A stretch of DNA of 64,000 bases. It comes from Stromatinia cepivora. Its lineage: Eukaryota; Ascomycota; Leotiomycetes; Helotiales; Sclerotiniaceae. The position numbers and the translations under genes were made by a program. The notes beneath the pieces were generated by a model. It had not been told where the DNA came from, ran no database searches, and saw only the letters and a list, made by a program, of their open reading frames with translations. Positions 35,504 through 47,714 of this stretch are shown in pieces. Positions within the stretch are counted from its first letter, which is position 1. The number at the start of each line of letters is the position of its first letter. The stretch lies in the NCBI GenBank assembly GCA_014898415.1, contig RCTD01000007.1, forward strand, positions 620,001-684,000, in the 5' to 3' direction.

Positions 35504-36006
35504 TCATACATGAATTCGAGCCGTTTTCTTCGTGATTCTGGAGTACCATTCTGGCATCTCTCCCACATGTTTACAATCTCCTAAAGTTTTGTTAGTAAGT
35601 GAAAGATATATCGTATTATTTCGTGTTCGATTCAAACGGTCTAGACTCGAAGGAAGTTCCGTCCAGGAAGTGGAGGGGTTCTACTAACCACACATTTCTG
35701 ATTCGCCCAACCTATAAATATCCACAATTAGTATAATTGATTCGGAAAAAATTGGTACACGATATTTGTTGAAAGACACAAGAGCTGAAATGCGTACCTA
35801 AACTCCACGGCCACAACATTGGGCGGACAGCGGCGATGTGTCGTCTCATAATTGATACACCATGCCCGCACAGTATAACGAACGTGACCTATTAATCAAC
35901 AGAAACTTTGTTAGTTTAGTTCGTCAATACATACATAGAATTCCTACAACCAAAGAAAAAATAACCACTAACCACAACGAAACTCAACCTGAGTATAATC
36001 GCACAT
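35504..36006 (-). CDS. Small conserved Cys/His-rich fungal protein (four exons)
   Basis: Four exons, 36006..35973 (34 nt), 35888..35798 (91), 35711..35689 (23) and 35580..35504 (77), encode 74 aa; introns are 84, 86 and 108 bp, all GT...AG with phases that fit exactly. The product begins MCDYTQVEFRCGHVRYTVRA, continues with WCINYETTHRRCPPNVVAVE, and contains CGDC near residues 49-52 before ending at HV. Six of its Cys plus His13 and His54 form spaced pairs (C11-G-H13, C49-G-D-C52), suggesting a zinc-binding fold (inference). I recall very similar small proteins with FRCGH...WC...RCPPN in other filamentous ascomycetes, but none with a known function. No single exon is longer than 31 codons, which is why simple frame scanning misses it. 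Confidence 0.82.
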
Positions 36007-39000
36007 TTTCACCGTTTAGAAAATGAAAATACTTTGAGGAGAGGAGATAGTTGAAAGATTTATCTCAGCCTCGGACCAGGATATGCCTTTTCCTTATCAA
36101 GTATTGTGATCGGAGTAAGAAAGAAACGAATGAACGAAAGGGTTCGAGTCTGTGAAGTTGTCTTTTGTTGAAACGATGAGTGGAAAGTTAAGAGGATATT
36201 TTGCTTATTATGTAGGTCGGTTGTAGAGTTGAGTAGAGGAGGGGAAGTAAGTTGGGTTTGATGTAGAGAAAATCTGATGGTCTTTTTTCTTTCTAATAAA
36301 AGTTTCTAGGTCGAGAACGAGGAGCGAATACATATATACAAATAGCTCACCAAAACATGCACCCCTCGATCCAAGGTTCCACCCGGTTGATTCGGGCCAT
36401 TAGGTTCAAAAAAGATTCACACGGTGTGGTCCTCCGGGGTAGGTTCGATATTGTAAGGGAGTGCTAGGATAAGTCCTCTTGTGATTTTAGCTTTTTTCTA
36501 TTAATTGATTAGTCTTAACTTGATAGAGTATTATTCCAGAAGAAGCCTCTTTTTGTTTTTAAATGACGGTTAATTAATATATAAAAAAATGACAAGGTAA
36601 CACGAGTGGCTTTTTTCAACTTTTTTCTTTTCTCTCAAGAATCAAAAAAGTGGTAGAACAAGGGTTGAGAACAATAGTAGGCGTAGGCACAGAGATAGTC
36701 TGCAGGGGACGAGCGAATGCCGGGTCGACATCAAAACTTCAAGGGGGTTCATTAAAGCTAAGAGGTGGATATGATGATTTTACTGGTTAACTCTTCTAGT
36801 AGGTCGATCTAGTGATTTTCATAACACGTGGAATCCTTAACAACTAATTAACTACAGCAGCATGGATGAACTAACCGAACAATGCTAAATACTACTAGGT
36901 ATAGATAGAGAGAGTATATCTTTGAGAATCGTTTGTCTTTGGCCTTGTCTCAGAATAGGTAAGAAGTGGATATTTTCATTTGGCATTGGCATCGAGGCCC
37001 CATTTCAGAGATTTTTCCGTTAGGAGATTGGATGCTACTCAAGAGATTTTTTTGGGTGACACTGCAAGCCGCCGAGTATCAGATAAATTCTAGAAAATAA
37101 ATATACGTTTGTATTGAGAAGTGACAAGTAGACGATGAAAGACGGGGTCAGGACTCAAGACCTCAGGACTCAAGAGGGTTTGCTTGGCCTGTTGAAGTGG
37201 GTATTTTGGTTTGGCAAAATCTTCAAGCGCCCTCGGGTGAATTCAACCAATATGAATCGTTGTGATAAGACAAGAGTCAGGACTCAAAAGGCAATTGTAG
37301 CCTAAGATTTGTCATGGTTATTGTTGCGAAATCCACATCCACGTTGATAATAATCAAACAAAAGTTTTAGAAGTACAATACCGAGAAGTTCCGGGTCCTT
37401 ATTCTGGCGGCATTCAAGTGGGAAAAATTAGCCGTCGTCTCCCAACTTGCTCCGTTTGCCAGGGGGTGTGGAGAGGATATGTCGGGCCATTACCATATTG
37501 CTGGGTCTTAAGACCCCGTAACAATATCGGGCTTTGGACCTAGAAAGACACAACTAGATGAGGGTAGCAGTTAAGAGGCAACAATCTCATTCTGCTTTCT
37601 AAGAGGAAATGGTGACATTCTACAGTCTGCACCCATCCTTCATTGCTATCATCGATGTGTGTGATGCGTTTGACCACTACATCTTGAGATAGGAAGTCCA
37701 AGTTTCGCTTAAGAGTCTGAGCAGCGGCGCAGCAGCCTTGCCGTAGCCAAGTATTTTCCTGTCGGTACTTAAATGTTGATCGGAGATCAAATGCTCATAA
37801 TTAAGCCGATCATGGGCTTACATAAGCCCGTAGCGCTCGTAAAGGATGCTTTGAAAGACATAGGACATAGGTACAAGATGTCATGGTCACTATAACCCGT
37901 ATATAGGTATTAGGGTCAGGCACTAATGGAAGTTCATCAGCGCATGGCTTCGTCGCTATATTGTAGCGGCATCAAACTAAGAAGATTAGCGTGATGGGCA
38001 ATGTATTGTTTCTCATTTCTATCAAGCAGTTATCGAGAGCTCAAAAACTGTATAGAAGGTTCTATCGTTCCATCGAAGGGTCCAACAGTTGGTCTAGGTA
38101 GGTCTCTTATCTATTGTAATCTTATAAATGAAAATCAAATTGTGTCGGTGTAGTTGTTTCCACTGCCTCAGTCTGCATCGTTTCATCGTCTACATCTAAG
38201 CATGAACCTACAAGTAGAGTAGCGATAAGTAATTAAAATTTTGCTTAGATCACTAATAAAATCCGGAGTATTTCATAGACCCGCAAGGATGATCAAGCTA
38301 GAAGACTTTATAGTGGAGATTCTTACTATGCTATGCGGCATCGCCCGGTTCCCTTAAAAGATTTTGAATGAACTAGGACAGGCCAGCCGAGATGGAAATT
38401 AACAAAATTGTACTTACGCAACTAGGTAGATTTTAAACTTTCTTGGAACTTGCAATTTTACCTGAATGACTTCACCCCAAAATGAATAGTTATCGGTCAA
38501 CCCTATCATATAGAAAGATAAATGCCTAGGTTGAGACTTGGACTCTACTAGTAGTAGAATAATGGTAGTGTGACTTAACTTACGAGTTTCATTTTGATCC
38601 TGATCTAAAAAGTATCAAAAGAGGCATTGGCATCACGAATCGCGATCTACTGCCGACGTCACAGTGAAATACATTCAAATGAACTCGGGCATTCCATGAA
38701 ACCTGAACCATATGGTTTCTGAGATTCAATACTGACTTGGCTCTTTTCTCACTCTCCTCCTATATCTCAAGTTTTCGCCCAACACCTACTGTACCAGAAA
38801 CCAAACTCTGTCCACTGCACTGACACGACCGAAAATAGACACGTCAGAATGATAGCAAAAAGGAGTTCACACTTGTGTGATTCTATTATCAATAGCAGGT
38901 GTCCTGTGGACAAATTCATCCGCAACTCTTTTTATGCATCAGCAATGCCTTGGATGATATGAAACAAAGGCCAGTAAATCCCACTTTTCGCAAAGAACTC

Positions 39001-41983
39001 AGTTGCGCACCGTTGATCTGCCAAAAATGCGTCCGTCAATGCGCCTCAAGGAACGAAACCGAGAGTTTATCGCCGACTCAAGCCCGTACCCGTCTTTAGA
39101 ATTTGATACGAGGAATCAGTGTGGAGATCATAATATATCTACCTGCCCAATTTCACCTTTGCACAGCAGAAACGCCCAACAAGGGTATAAGAGCATAAGC
39201 TGCGGTCAACTACCGCGCCAGGTGGTGCTACAAACTCCGATTGCCGAAGTGACGATATAAAGCTTAGAGCATGCAAATGCTCTCCAGATATAGATGGCGC
39301 GTCCTATCTCTCTTCATCAAGGATCATCTGCTAGAAACAATCTCATATTAATCTCTTAACCCATAGACGTTTTAGTTCTAGATGCGGACGATTAGAACCG
39401 TAAGGCGTAGATAATCACAAGAGCATTAGTCGCGCTTTATCAACAAGGGACGTCGATATGGCAACGTAAAATCAAGAACTTTGGAGCAATCAGGATTAAT
39501 TTGGTGGCATGATCTTCACATTGTGATGCCTCGTTCCACCTTCAGAGTATTCCAAGGTAGATAAACCATTACCTATCCCCACAGTTGTAGAATATAGTAA
39601 AGACACTGGAATTTGGAATTCTAGAACTTTGCTTTCAGTAATCTCCTTTCAGTACAATTAATCCCATGTTTTGTTGTTGTCCTCATGCCGGCTGAACCGG
39701 GTTGGATGGTATGAGATGGTACGATAGGTACATCATGAGGCTGTTCAAATATCGATGTCGATACTATAGATAGGGAAGGGACTTGTTTGCAGCAGCTATT
39801 TTTGTATACAAATCCCCATATAGGTATACCGGCCCAGTCCGTCTTGAAACAAGCGAACGTCGTTGCCATCTCCGCCAAAAACTGCTCCGAGAGGGAATAA
39901 AAATTAACTCTCTTCGAGCTCTATAAACTGTAAACTCTAATAGTAAAGCTTAGCTCTCATCAATTGTGTCGATTCATGATAATATAGGGAAACCGAGTGA
40001 GTAACTAATATGTAGCTTTAGCATAGGGCCACACAGAACCCAGCGCACAATGTTTATTTTTGTCTCAGTTAGCCTTGCATTCAATATCTTGGCATCTAGA
40101 GGTATGGCAAATAGTAATTTGCAGGTACATATGTACTTGGTAAGGGTTCAGCCCCACAAGCTCCCGTTTGGTTACATTTTGGCCTTCCCCTCTTGCATCA
40201 TGATCTCCTGCACCCCGCATAAACAACCTCTTTGGGATGTTGATGTCACATTGCTTTGCCACTGCGTGCAGTCTGTATACACATATACACGGACGAGTGC
40301 ATCACAACACTAGACACTACTTCGAGACAAAAGCTAAATGATTTCTCATCAAAACAACTCAATTCATGCATGTAAAAAGTCTAGGTAATTGAAAAATGCT
40401 AAGTTGTGATTGTATTTCTTCATTATCAAAGCATTTAGCCTATTATTTTATCATAAACGATACAATTCTGAAGTTTGAGCACCGGCTCCACGATCTAGAT
40501 TGTTGATCGCCACATTAGAGTGTGCTCACCTAGTATATACGAGTATGGTTACTGATCTTTTCGATGCTCACTTGTCCACTTCTGGCCATGGAGTTTGTCG
40601 GTGACCTCATCACTGCACAGATCTAGACCAAAGCACCACATACTACCCATGCGGCCCGAAAGTATGAAAACTCCGAACGCTAAATCGGTGTTAAGAAAGA
40701 CGAGAAACTCTGGAAATGGGGTAGTTTGATCATTAAGAACGATTATTCTTCAGTGTTCGGACTTTTACACTTTCTGTCTGCACGAGTATATATATATATA
40801 TATAGCGCACTAATGCCACAGACTTAATTTTCTTCCGCCACCGCGATCACTGCGCTCTTTGCTAAGTGTGTCTCAAAATACCTTCCTATACATCTCTAAT
40901 CATTACTGATTTTCAAAGTACTACCGAATACGGGAACTAAATTCAACTTCCCGTATTCCATATCACATCTAACGGCACCGCCCATCACCAGAATCTTATC
41001 TTCCTATCCCAACCAAATTTCCCATGAAACCTATCTGCTCATCCGCCTTCTCGAATGTTCTCGCCGCGTCCGCTCATTTGCGAGCGAGCCCATAAAATGT
41101 CATTTCCCATCGTACATCTGTTTCCCTCCATATCCTCTCACGCCAGTCAGCCGTGGACTCGAGCCTTGCTCCGCATCCTTAACAGTGATATCACTTGGAT
41201 CAATCTATCCACATTCGAGATGATTGATTCCAAGCGGTCAAAGCATCTTCCACGGGCGAGAGTACAGTCTCTCGATCGCGATGCAGACCAACTTTTCAGT
41301 CTGCTGTCTATGGCAGAGAGGTGGACAGTAGTATTGTCCTTATGGCGCGAACATAGGTTGGGTTAGCACAACACAATGATTCCGGGAGTTATGCGAGGCT
41401 TTGACCTGATGTTCGTTAGTGCGGGTCGGGATTGTCGTGGGGTAGGGTTAAGCTTTCCTGCATTCCGAAAATAGAAAGATCATCTCGAAATAGAAGGTCT
41501 TTGCTTACTTTGGAAATTTCTCGCGATTCGGTTAACACCGGCCTGACAATATTGAACTTTGGAGTAGTTGTAAGACTTCTCCATAGATCGTCCTTGAGCC
41601 GAATGTTCATACCTACCTTATGATTCCGCACTTTCTGCGACTTTACTCATGATCGGCTTTCTTTTGAGTCGTAAGAAGTCGTGGAATCGGGAATGTTGAT
41701 TGCTGGTCTCGAGAATGAATCCAAAGTCTTGGTTTGAGGCCCAATGAATACCTCTATTTAAATGAAACCTCTATTCAAAGATGCAGCGGAAGATGGATTT
41801 CACCACTGCACATTTTCACATCGCAGACCTTCAATCTCTCAATTTTTAATTAGAGCCCGCACGTCTGACTTTCAGTCTTAGCCCTGCTTTACAAAATCCG
41901 AGATATCGTTTTAGGTCTTTATTTACAGTCTCGCAATGTCCAACTCTAAATCAATACACTCAATCATCAACATATCACACCAA
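36007..41983. other. Gene-poor region
   Basis: Six kilobases without a supported gene. A direct repeat of CAGGACTCAAGA lies near 37150-37176, with a related GGACTCAAAAG near 37270. A (TA)n run is at about 40789-40804. Short frames at 38899-39260, 40050-40313 and 41055-41366 have no domain and no homologous partner in the window. The right end probably includes the 3' region of the orphan gene at 41984. Confidence 0.55.
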
Positions 41984-42529
41984 CTAACGAATCCTTACCA
42001 CCCAACCAGCACTTCTTACTGTTTGTTTAGTTCGGTTTTCCAATATAGAGAGATATATTGCCTCTTCTCCTACGCTTGAGAAATTGATTCGATGCTGAAC
42101 ATCGATCTTCCAGCCTACTTTGTCATTCCGAATGCACACTTTCTTGGGCTTTGTTATTCCACCAGCAGCATCCGCCATTTCTCTCGCCTTTTTCAACACA
42201 CCCTTTCCATCAAAAATAAGCTGTTGGGTACTAGAAGCTTCTCTCAACGGTGCCTCAATCTTATACAGAACCTCTGCAACCACATTCGCACTAGCCATAC
42301 GTGCACTCCATAGAGAATGTTCTTCTCCTACGCAAAGAACATCAAATGCATTGTTTATCTCTTTCGGAAGGGTGATCTGCTCATCCATGACGATAATGAC
42401 CGCACATGCTACCCTCTTGAAAAATTCACTTAGCTTTTGCCCCTTGACAAGTTTGAGAGGCAGTTCGTTTAAGCTCTCTTCATATGTGGACAGTTGAGCT
42501 CCCGACTTCGAGTGAGAATTGTTAAACAT
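41984..42529 (-). CDS. Orphan protein, 181 aa
   Basis: A single uninterrupted exon from ATG (TAGCATGTTT) to stop. The composition is that of a soluble folded protein: KLSEFFKRVACAVIIVMDEQ, ALWSARMASANVVAEVLYKI-like helices, and QLIFDGKGVLKKAREMADAAGG in the middle, with a C-terminal NRTKQTVRSAGWVVRIR. No signal peptide, membrane segment or known motif is seen. It is divergent from the broken DUF7918-like copy, with only 255 bp between the two starts, including a TTTCAC hexamer run (~42566-42589). I do not recognise the family; probably lineage-restricted. Confidence 0.6.
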   Translation of the reverse strand: MFNNSHSKSGAQLSTYEESLNELPLKLVKGQKLSEFFKRVACAVIIVMDEQITLPKEINNAFDVLCVGEEHSLWSARMASANVVAEVLYKIEAPLREASSTQQLIFDGKGVLKKAREMADAAGGITKPKKVCIRNDKVGWKIDVQHRINFSSVGEEAIYLSILENRTKQTVRSAGWVVRIR

Positions 42530-42784
42530 GCTAGATAAATTGAGAGATATTGTCTGCCAGTAATTTTCACTTTCACTTTCACTTTCAGAACTTTACTCGT
42601 CAACCTTACTTTTCTTGTTTTCAGGAACACCTAGCGTGCGATCTCACTCACTTCCCTTTTATTTACCCCGCTTCGTCTTGAATATTCAAGAGCGTCGCCT
42701 TTAGGAATTCCCTCGGATCTACAACGCTTGAACTCCAAAATTAACAACCAAAAACATCTAGAGGCCCTTGGACACCTCGATATA

Positions 42785-44358
42785 ATGGCCGTCCTTGACT
42801 CGCTGCCTGGAATCGAGGTCACTATTTGCGTCGATGGGGATCCATTGAAAGAATACGAGAACACTGAAGATGAAACGATATTGGTGGAGCCAGAAGGACT
42901 CGATGAGAACTATGAAGTCGCCAAACATCAACGTTCTGTGACTGCCAGGAAGTTTGTCGAATCCGAGGCGGGCAAATTTTTACCATCAATTGCGCCGTCA
43001 AAGATCCATATAGATATGCGGAGGCTTGCACCCACCTCTCGTTTCACTCTCATGTCGATGGCAATGCTCTACATCGCCGTCCTGCCCTGAGCAAAATCCA
43101 ATTCGAGAAGAGTGCATTCAAGTTGACTGAAGTCATTAGGGAAATTCTTATGAAGAGCTTGGGCAACAGTTACTACAAAAGTTACAGTTTGGCGAGACAC
43201 GCATCTGTGAGTTTGTGACAACCACGCGATCCGAGTAGCAAACTAAAATCATTACAGCCCAAGATGTTGTGGAGCCGAAGACAATTGAGAATATTGCAAA
43301 AGCACGTTCGATAGGCGAGCTTGAAGTCTGGATTTATGGAAGAACGTTCTCGCCTGAGAACATCAAAGTCAAGCCATCCACCGCCTTGACTACTCAGGCT
43401 GAGGTCTCTGAGGAAATGTTGAAGGGGCAAGCAAAATCACACCGTACAATGTATGGCTCTTTTAAACTTCCTCATTACCCCCCGATAAGAAGCCGGCAGT
43501 AACTGACGCTTCGAGTAGATTTGGTGAACCAGAAATCCGTAAGAAGTTCCGCCGTTCCGTTGACTTGGCGTACTGCGGTAGTAGCAAGGGGTATCCTATA
43601 GCAATATTCAAATTTCAACATGGTTCGAAAGGTTGGACTTGTTTCACAGAATCTCCTTTATCCATTGAGCTACAGCTAATAATTCATTACGCAGAGGACC
43701 TCAAGTCACTAGGAGTTATTGAAAGAAGTCCGGAGCCAGAGCCAGAGACTGAGCCAGAGTTTTGTTTTGGTCCTGACCCTGAGTCGGTACTTAAGCCGAT
43801 CAGCGAGCCTCAAGCTTCGCAAATGCTATTATGGGACGCAATGGTAAAGAGAGATCTTTTACAGAAGTCTTCTCATGCCGGATCAACCTCAAATACACCA
43901 GTAGATACATTCGTCCCTCCACCATTCAAGCAGGAAGTCCAGAGGCTGACGGTCGAAATCCCACCCCAGCAGCTCCTATTGTACCCGCTGTCTCTCCTAA
44001 TCACGTATCGCCAATGAATCCTGCAAGCTTGAACATTCAAGCTCTGAATCCGACACAAACTGGTTAACTCTTGCAATTATTGCAAGGCCAACTTGGACAG
44101 CCTGCACAAGCACCTGCACAAAAACCTGCGCCATTCCTAGTAGATACCACTGCCGTAGCCACTCCAACTCCACCAGTATCCGCTAGCAACAGCAGTGGTG
44201 CCAATGTAACCACTCCAGATCCACCAATCAAGCGTGAGCGAGAACAAAACGAGAATGGAGATCGCAAGAGGCGCCGCAAGCCAAGAGGAAAAGTTACCAT
44301 CGACCTTACGGAGGATGATTCTGACGATGATATTGTGATTGATCTTGACTCGGATTGA
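42785..44358 (+). pseudogene. Broken DUF7918-like gene, copy 1
   Basis: It starts like the intact copy at 57051 (MAVLDSLPGIEVTICVDGDP against MAISDLLPGVETTVCVDGIP) and ends with KVTIDLTEDDSDDD, as expected of the family. The reading is broken several times: at the T-run 42977-42981 the frame shifts, after which FTINCAVKDPYRY continues; near 43139-43152 it shifts again to reach LQFGETRI; near 43451-43484 it shifts before DKKPAVTDASSRFGE; near 43955-43975 it shifts once more; and a TAA at 44065-44067 interrupts TQTG*LLQLLQ, one C-to-T change from Gln. Two introns (43207-43257 and 43632-43693) keep good splice sites at family positions. So the copy decayed recently. Clustered sequencing errors are the alternative, but the neighbours are clean. 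Confidence 0.82.
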
Positions 44359-45363
44359 GTTTACGGAATGTCCTTGCGATCTCTGAGTATCGGTTCTCAG
44401 CCTTCGCCATTTACGTTGGAGGGTCTGAGATGGTTCTTGAACATTCTCTAGTTCTACTAGCTTTTAATTATTTCAATCTATCCAGTGCTATTATTACCTT
44501 AAGGGGAATTATGCCGTTCATCAAAGTTTGGAGGAGTCCATACTTGATTGGGAATTATCATCAGGTCAGGGATATGCATCCGAAGGAGAAACAGAGTTTG
44601 CTAGGTATGTTCATAGCCAGGCAAGACTCTTGCCAAAATCAGTCATCAAAAATTACGTCTTACAAATACAACACTACTTCATTTTCCTAGCAGATATGTG
44701 CCCAAATTCCGATGAATGCGTGTCATGACTTCGAAGCTTTGGGCTGCTCAGACAAAGACTTCAATTCAACTACCCATAACAAGAACAAGACTTCATATAC
44801 CAACATAATGTCCTCAATGGGAAAAACACAAACAATTCACTCATGACCCCGTGATAGTTTGTGGGAAATTTTCCAACATATCTAGCTCAATCTCAACGTT
44901 AATTACCCCGCTCTTGACTAAAGCTTGAATATATATTCTCCAAGTTTCCTTCACTAATTCCCTCCACCATTTTTAAACCTCTCAAAACTTATCAAGAACA
45001 CCCAGTCGTCTCTCTGTCTCCAGCTTGCGCTCAGTATTGCGCATGCAATTCGTCCTCGTTCGGATTGACGGTGTCAAACTAAAATATACTTCTTTTTCTG
45101 AGTTTGAAATTGGGTTATCTGGCTTTGCTTCCGAAAATTCGCTTTGAATTCGTTGGTTGCCAGATATATTGACGGGCATTAGGAGTATTTTGCATTGCTG
45201 AGGCTTCTTGATTTCGCATTGTCTCTGAGAGAAGATCTGATTTCACGGATATCTTCATCTTCCACGCAAATCTATCATCTTCGAAGACTTCACTTTCAAA
45301 TACGCTTATCCCATATCTTCATTAACTTTACATTAACATTAACTTATTATTACCTCGCTCATC
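44359..45363. other. Intergenic region within the DUF7918-like cluster
   Basis: One kilobase between copy 1 and copy 2. No gene supported. A short frame at 45045-45149 (LVRIDGVKLKYTSFSEFEI) is faintly like the family core, but too short to call. Confidence 0.5.
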
Positions 45364-46840
45364 ATGCCTAGATGCAACAATGTCCCTGACCCCGACCCCA
45401 CCCCTCCTAACCCCAAACCACCCAAAGGAGTTCATCACCCCTGGGTTCCAGGTATCACAGCACAAATCATCTCCAAGAGGGGCGAAGCCTTCCCAAACCA
45501 TGATGCTCGTGAAAATAAGCCTATCATTACAGGTGATGAGGACTCTGAATACTATAGCCTTCATACCATCACCAAGTACATTGCGGTGACCAATAACGCA
45601 TCATTCTCCATTCATCTCAAGATCGATAGACCCTATCCCAAGACAATGGATTGCTCTCATTTGCAGTTTGAGATTCTGGTGAATGGGGAGTTTGTATGGA
45701 ATGAGTGTTGTTCGAGACCTGATTATCAGAGACATGGGAAGGGGGTATGGGAGGCTACTATTGATGGGATGAAGGTGGGAAAGGGACGGAGTTGCGAGGT
45801 CAGCGGTTTTAGATTCAGTGCTATTAAGACCAGTAAGTTATTGGCGAATGACTTTTTTTGATGGGAACTTTCGACCTGGTTTGGGGCTCGAAGCTCTACT
45901 GATGAAGTTTGTTTGCTAGACATGGGGGCGCGAAAAAACCCCCGTGAATCGATATGATAACTGTATGGGAGACTAATGAGACTCTACAGACGATGATAGG
46001 GTAAACTCCACCGCTTTTCAACGTATCAAGGATTCCATAAGTAAGATTGGCAAAATTGAGATCAGGGTCTACAAAACGAAGTATGGAAAAGTAGGCGGAG
46101 ATGTCATGAATAACAAGAAAGCGTTTCGGAACAAGCACAACATAGACGTTCCTGAAAGAGCATTGAAGGGAGCTGAGGCAAAGAGTCATGGTACTGCGTG
46201 AGTATATTCTTCACCATTTTTTGAGAATTCCCACAAATGAATGTCTAAATTAGGTTGGGCGCGGCGCAAAAAACAAGCCGAGGAACTGTTTTCTCAAACG
46301 CTATAAAACATTATGAACGCCCAATGATCGTCTTTGTCTTTCTATATCGCTCCGAAGGTTTGCCTAGTCCAAAATGATAATGAACAATCGGTTACTAACC
46401 TTCACACACCTGATGTAGACGCACTGAAAGCTATGCACATCATTGAACATACGCCTACTCCATCTCGCTCCAGCTCACCAGAAATTAATGATCATGGCAG
46501 CAGTGACTCGGCAGCAGCTCAAACAAACGTAGCAAGGAAGATGGCTGAGTTAGAACAGAAGCGAAGGGAAATTGAGGAGCTGATGGCGAGTTTACAGAGA
46601 TCATCCACAAATTCGGCAGGCGGAGGCGGTCAATCGAGCAGTCGAAAGAGAATTAAGAGTGAAGATGATGATGAGCCTGGAAGCAGTCAAAGATTCGTCA
46701 AGCGACGTAGAGCTGAGGAGGGTAAGGGGAAGATCACAGTTGATTTGACAGGTGATAGCGAGGACGAAGAGGCAAAATCTCCAAGGGTGTCTAGTGATGA
46801 CGAGGGTTCAAAGTTCCAATTGGTGGAAGATGATGATTAA
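45364..46840 (+). CDS. DUF7918-like protein, copy 2 (intact)
   Basis: Four exons, 45364..45832, 45990..46197, 46254..46357 and 46419..46840, give 400 aa; introns are 157, 56 and 61 bp with matching phases. The N-terminus is Pro-rich and differs from the other copies. The shared core follows: LHTITKYIAVTNNASFSIHL, then LQFEILVNGEFVW, KVGKGRSCEVSGFRFSAIKT, GKIEIRVYKTKY, PERALKGAEAKSHGTALGAA and PMIVFVFLYRSE. Exon 4 encodes DALKAMHIIEHTPTP, a coiled coil (ARKMAELEQKRREIEELMAS), basic NLS-like KRIKSED/VKRRRAEEGK, and an acidic tail with ITVDLTGDSEDEE, a likely SUMO-interaction motif. No function is known for the family; nuclear location is inferred from the basic clusters. The family name is from memory and should be tested by profile search. 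Confidence 0.82.
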
Positions 46841-47714
46841 TAGTCAGAGGGATGAGAGAACAAGGATATATATCGATAGGTATTGCGGAATTAGATTGAA
46901 GGAATAATGGACGTTTGGTAGATTGCGAGGAAAGGTTATAAGGGCTAGGAAAGACAAAAGTACATATCTTTAGAACGATGATTTTAAGCACGGCTTCTTA
47001 GGAGAAGAGGTCAATATATCTTGGAAGAAGAAACTCATAAGAAACCCAAGGGAAGTCTGAAATGGCGATGGACTATTTCAGGTATAGAATGGACTCATGA
47101 TACTTATAAGGATTTCAGAGCTCAGAGCTGGTAGATGGAGGATAGTGAGAATAATCCAATAATGGCTTCGAGAAGCTCAATACAGAAAAGTTCCAGACAT
47201 TAAATAAAAATTCATTTATTATCTCCAACATTGATTAAGCTGTATTCTTTGACAAAACTTGAGCTGGAACCATGGATGACTTGAAGTAAAAGAAGACAAC
47301 ACAAATCACGTGTACGCGTGTGGTTTGAGCTGTTCCAAGTTTAGCGTGGATTTTCCTTGGAAGCGAATTCGCTCGGCTTTTCTCAGCACAAAATAAATAG
47401 GATGACGTTGAAGCTCTGAGCTACGATACATTAGTACCAAGGTAGTTTGTTGACTTTCTCATCACCTCTCTCCCTCATCAACACCACAACTTACCTCGAT
47501 ACTTCAGTACATCAAAGGCATTTTCATTATTGTAAGTTTATTCTATCAACAACTTCTTATAATATTATCAGTAAGGTAAAGGCATAGAGCTCAAAACCTT
47601 AAGAGTGCATTGTGGGAGGGGAGCCTTGCAAAACGTTTACTGATATTTACATTGAATAGGCCACGAATCAACAACACAACATAACAAATAATTTGGAGGA
47701 ATCAATACGCAAAG
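46841..47714. promoter_or_regulatory. Intergenic region, promoter of the BAP31-like gene
   Basis: Contains an E-box-like CACGTG followed by a CGCGTG motif (about 47307-47322) and, near 47580-47700, a leader rich in A and C before the ATG. Nothing else is recognised. Confidence 0.4.

Noticed and set aside
35600..36500. tRNA genes suggested by GGTTCGA-like motifs
   Set aside because: The flanking bases do not pair into a T-arm and no cloverleaf could be drawn.
40050..40313. 87-codon frame with a signal-peptide-like start and four cysteines
   Set aside because: Considered as a small secreted protein, but the body lacks coding character and no intron or homolog supports it.
41055..41366. 103-codon plus frame
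   Set aside because: No domain; not distinguishable from chance.
45045..45149. Fragment resembling the DUF7918-like core
   Set aside because: Only ~20 residues of faint similarity, just upstream of copy 2; could be chance.
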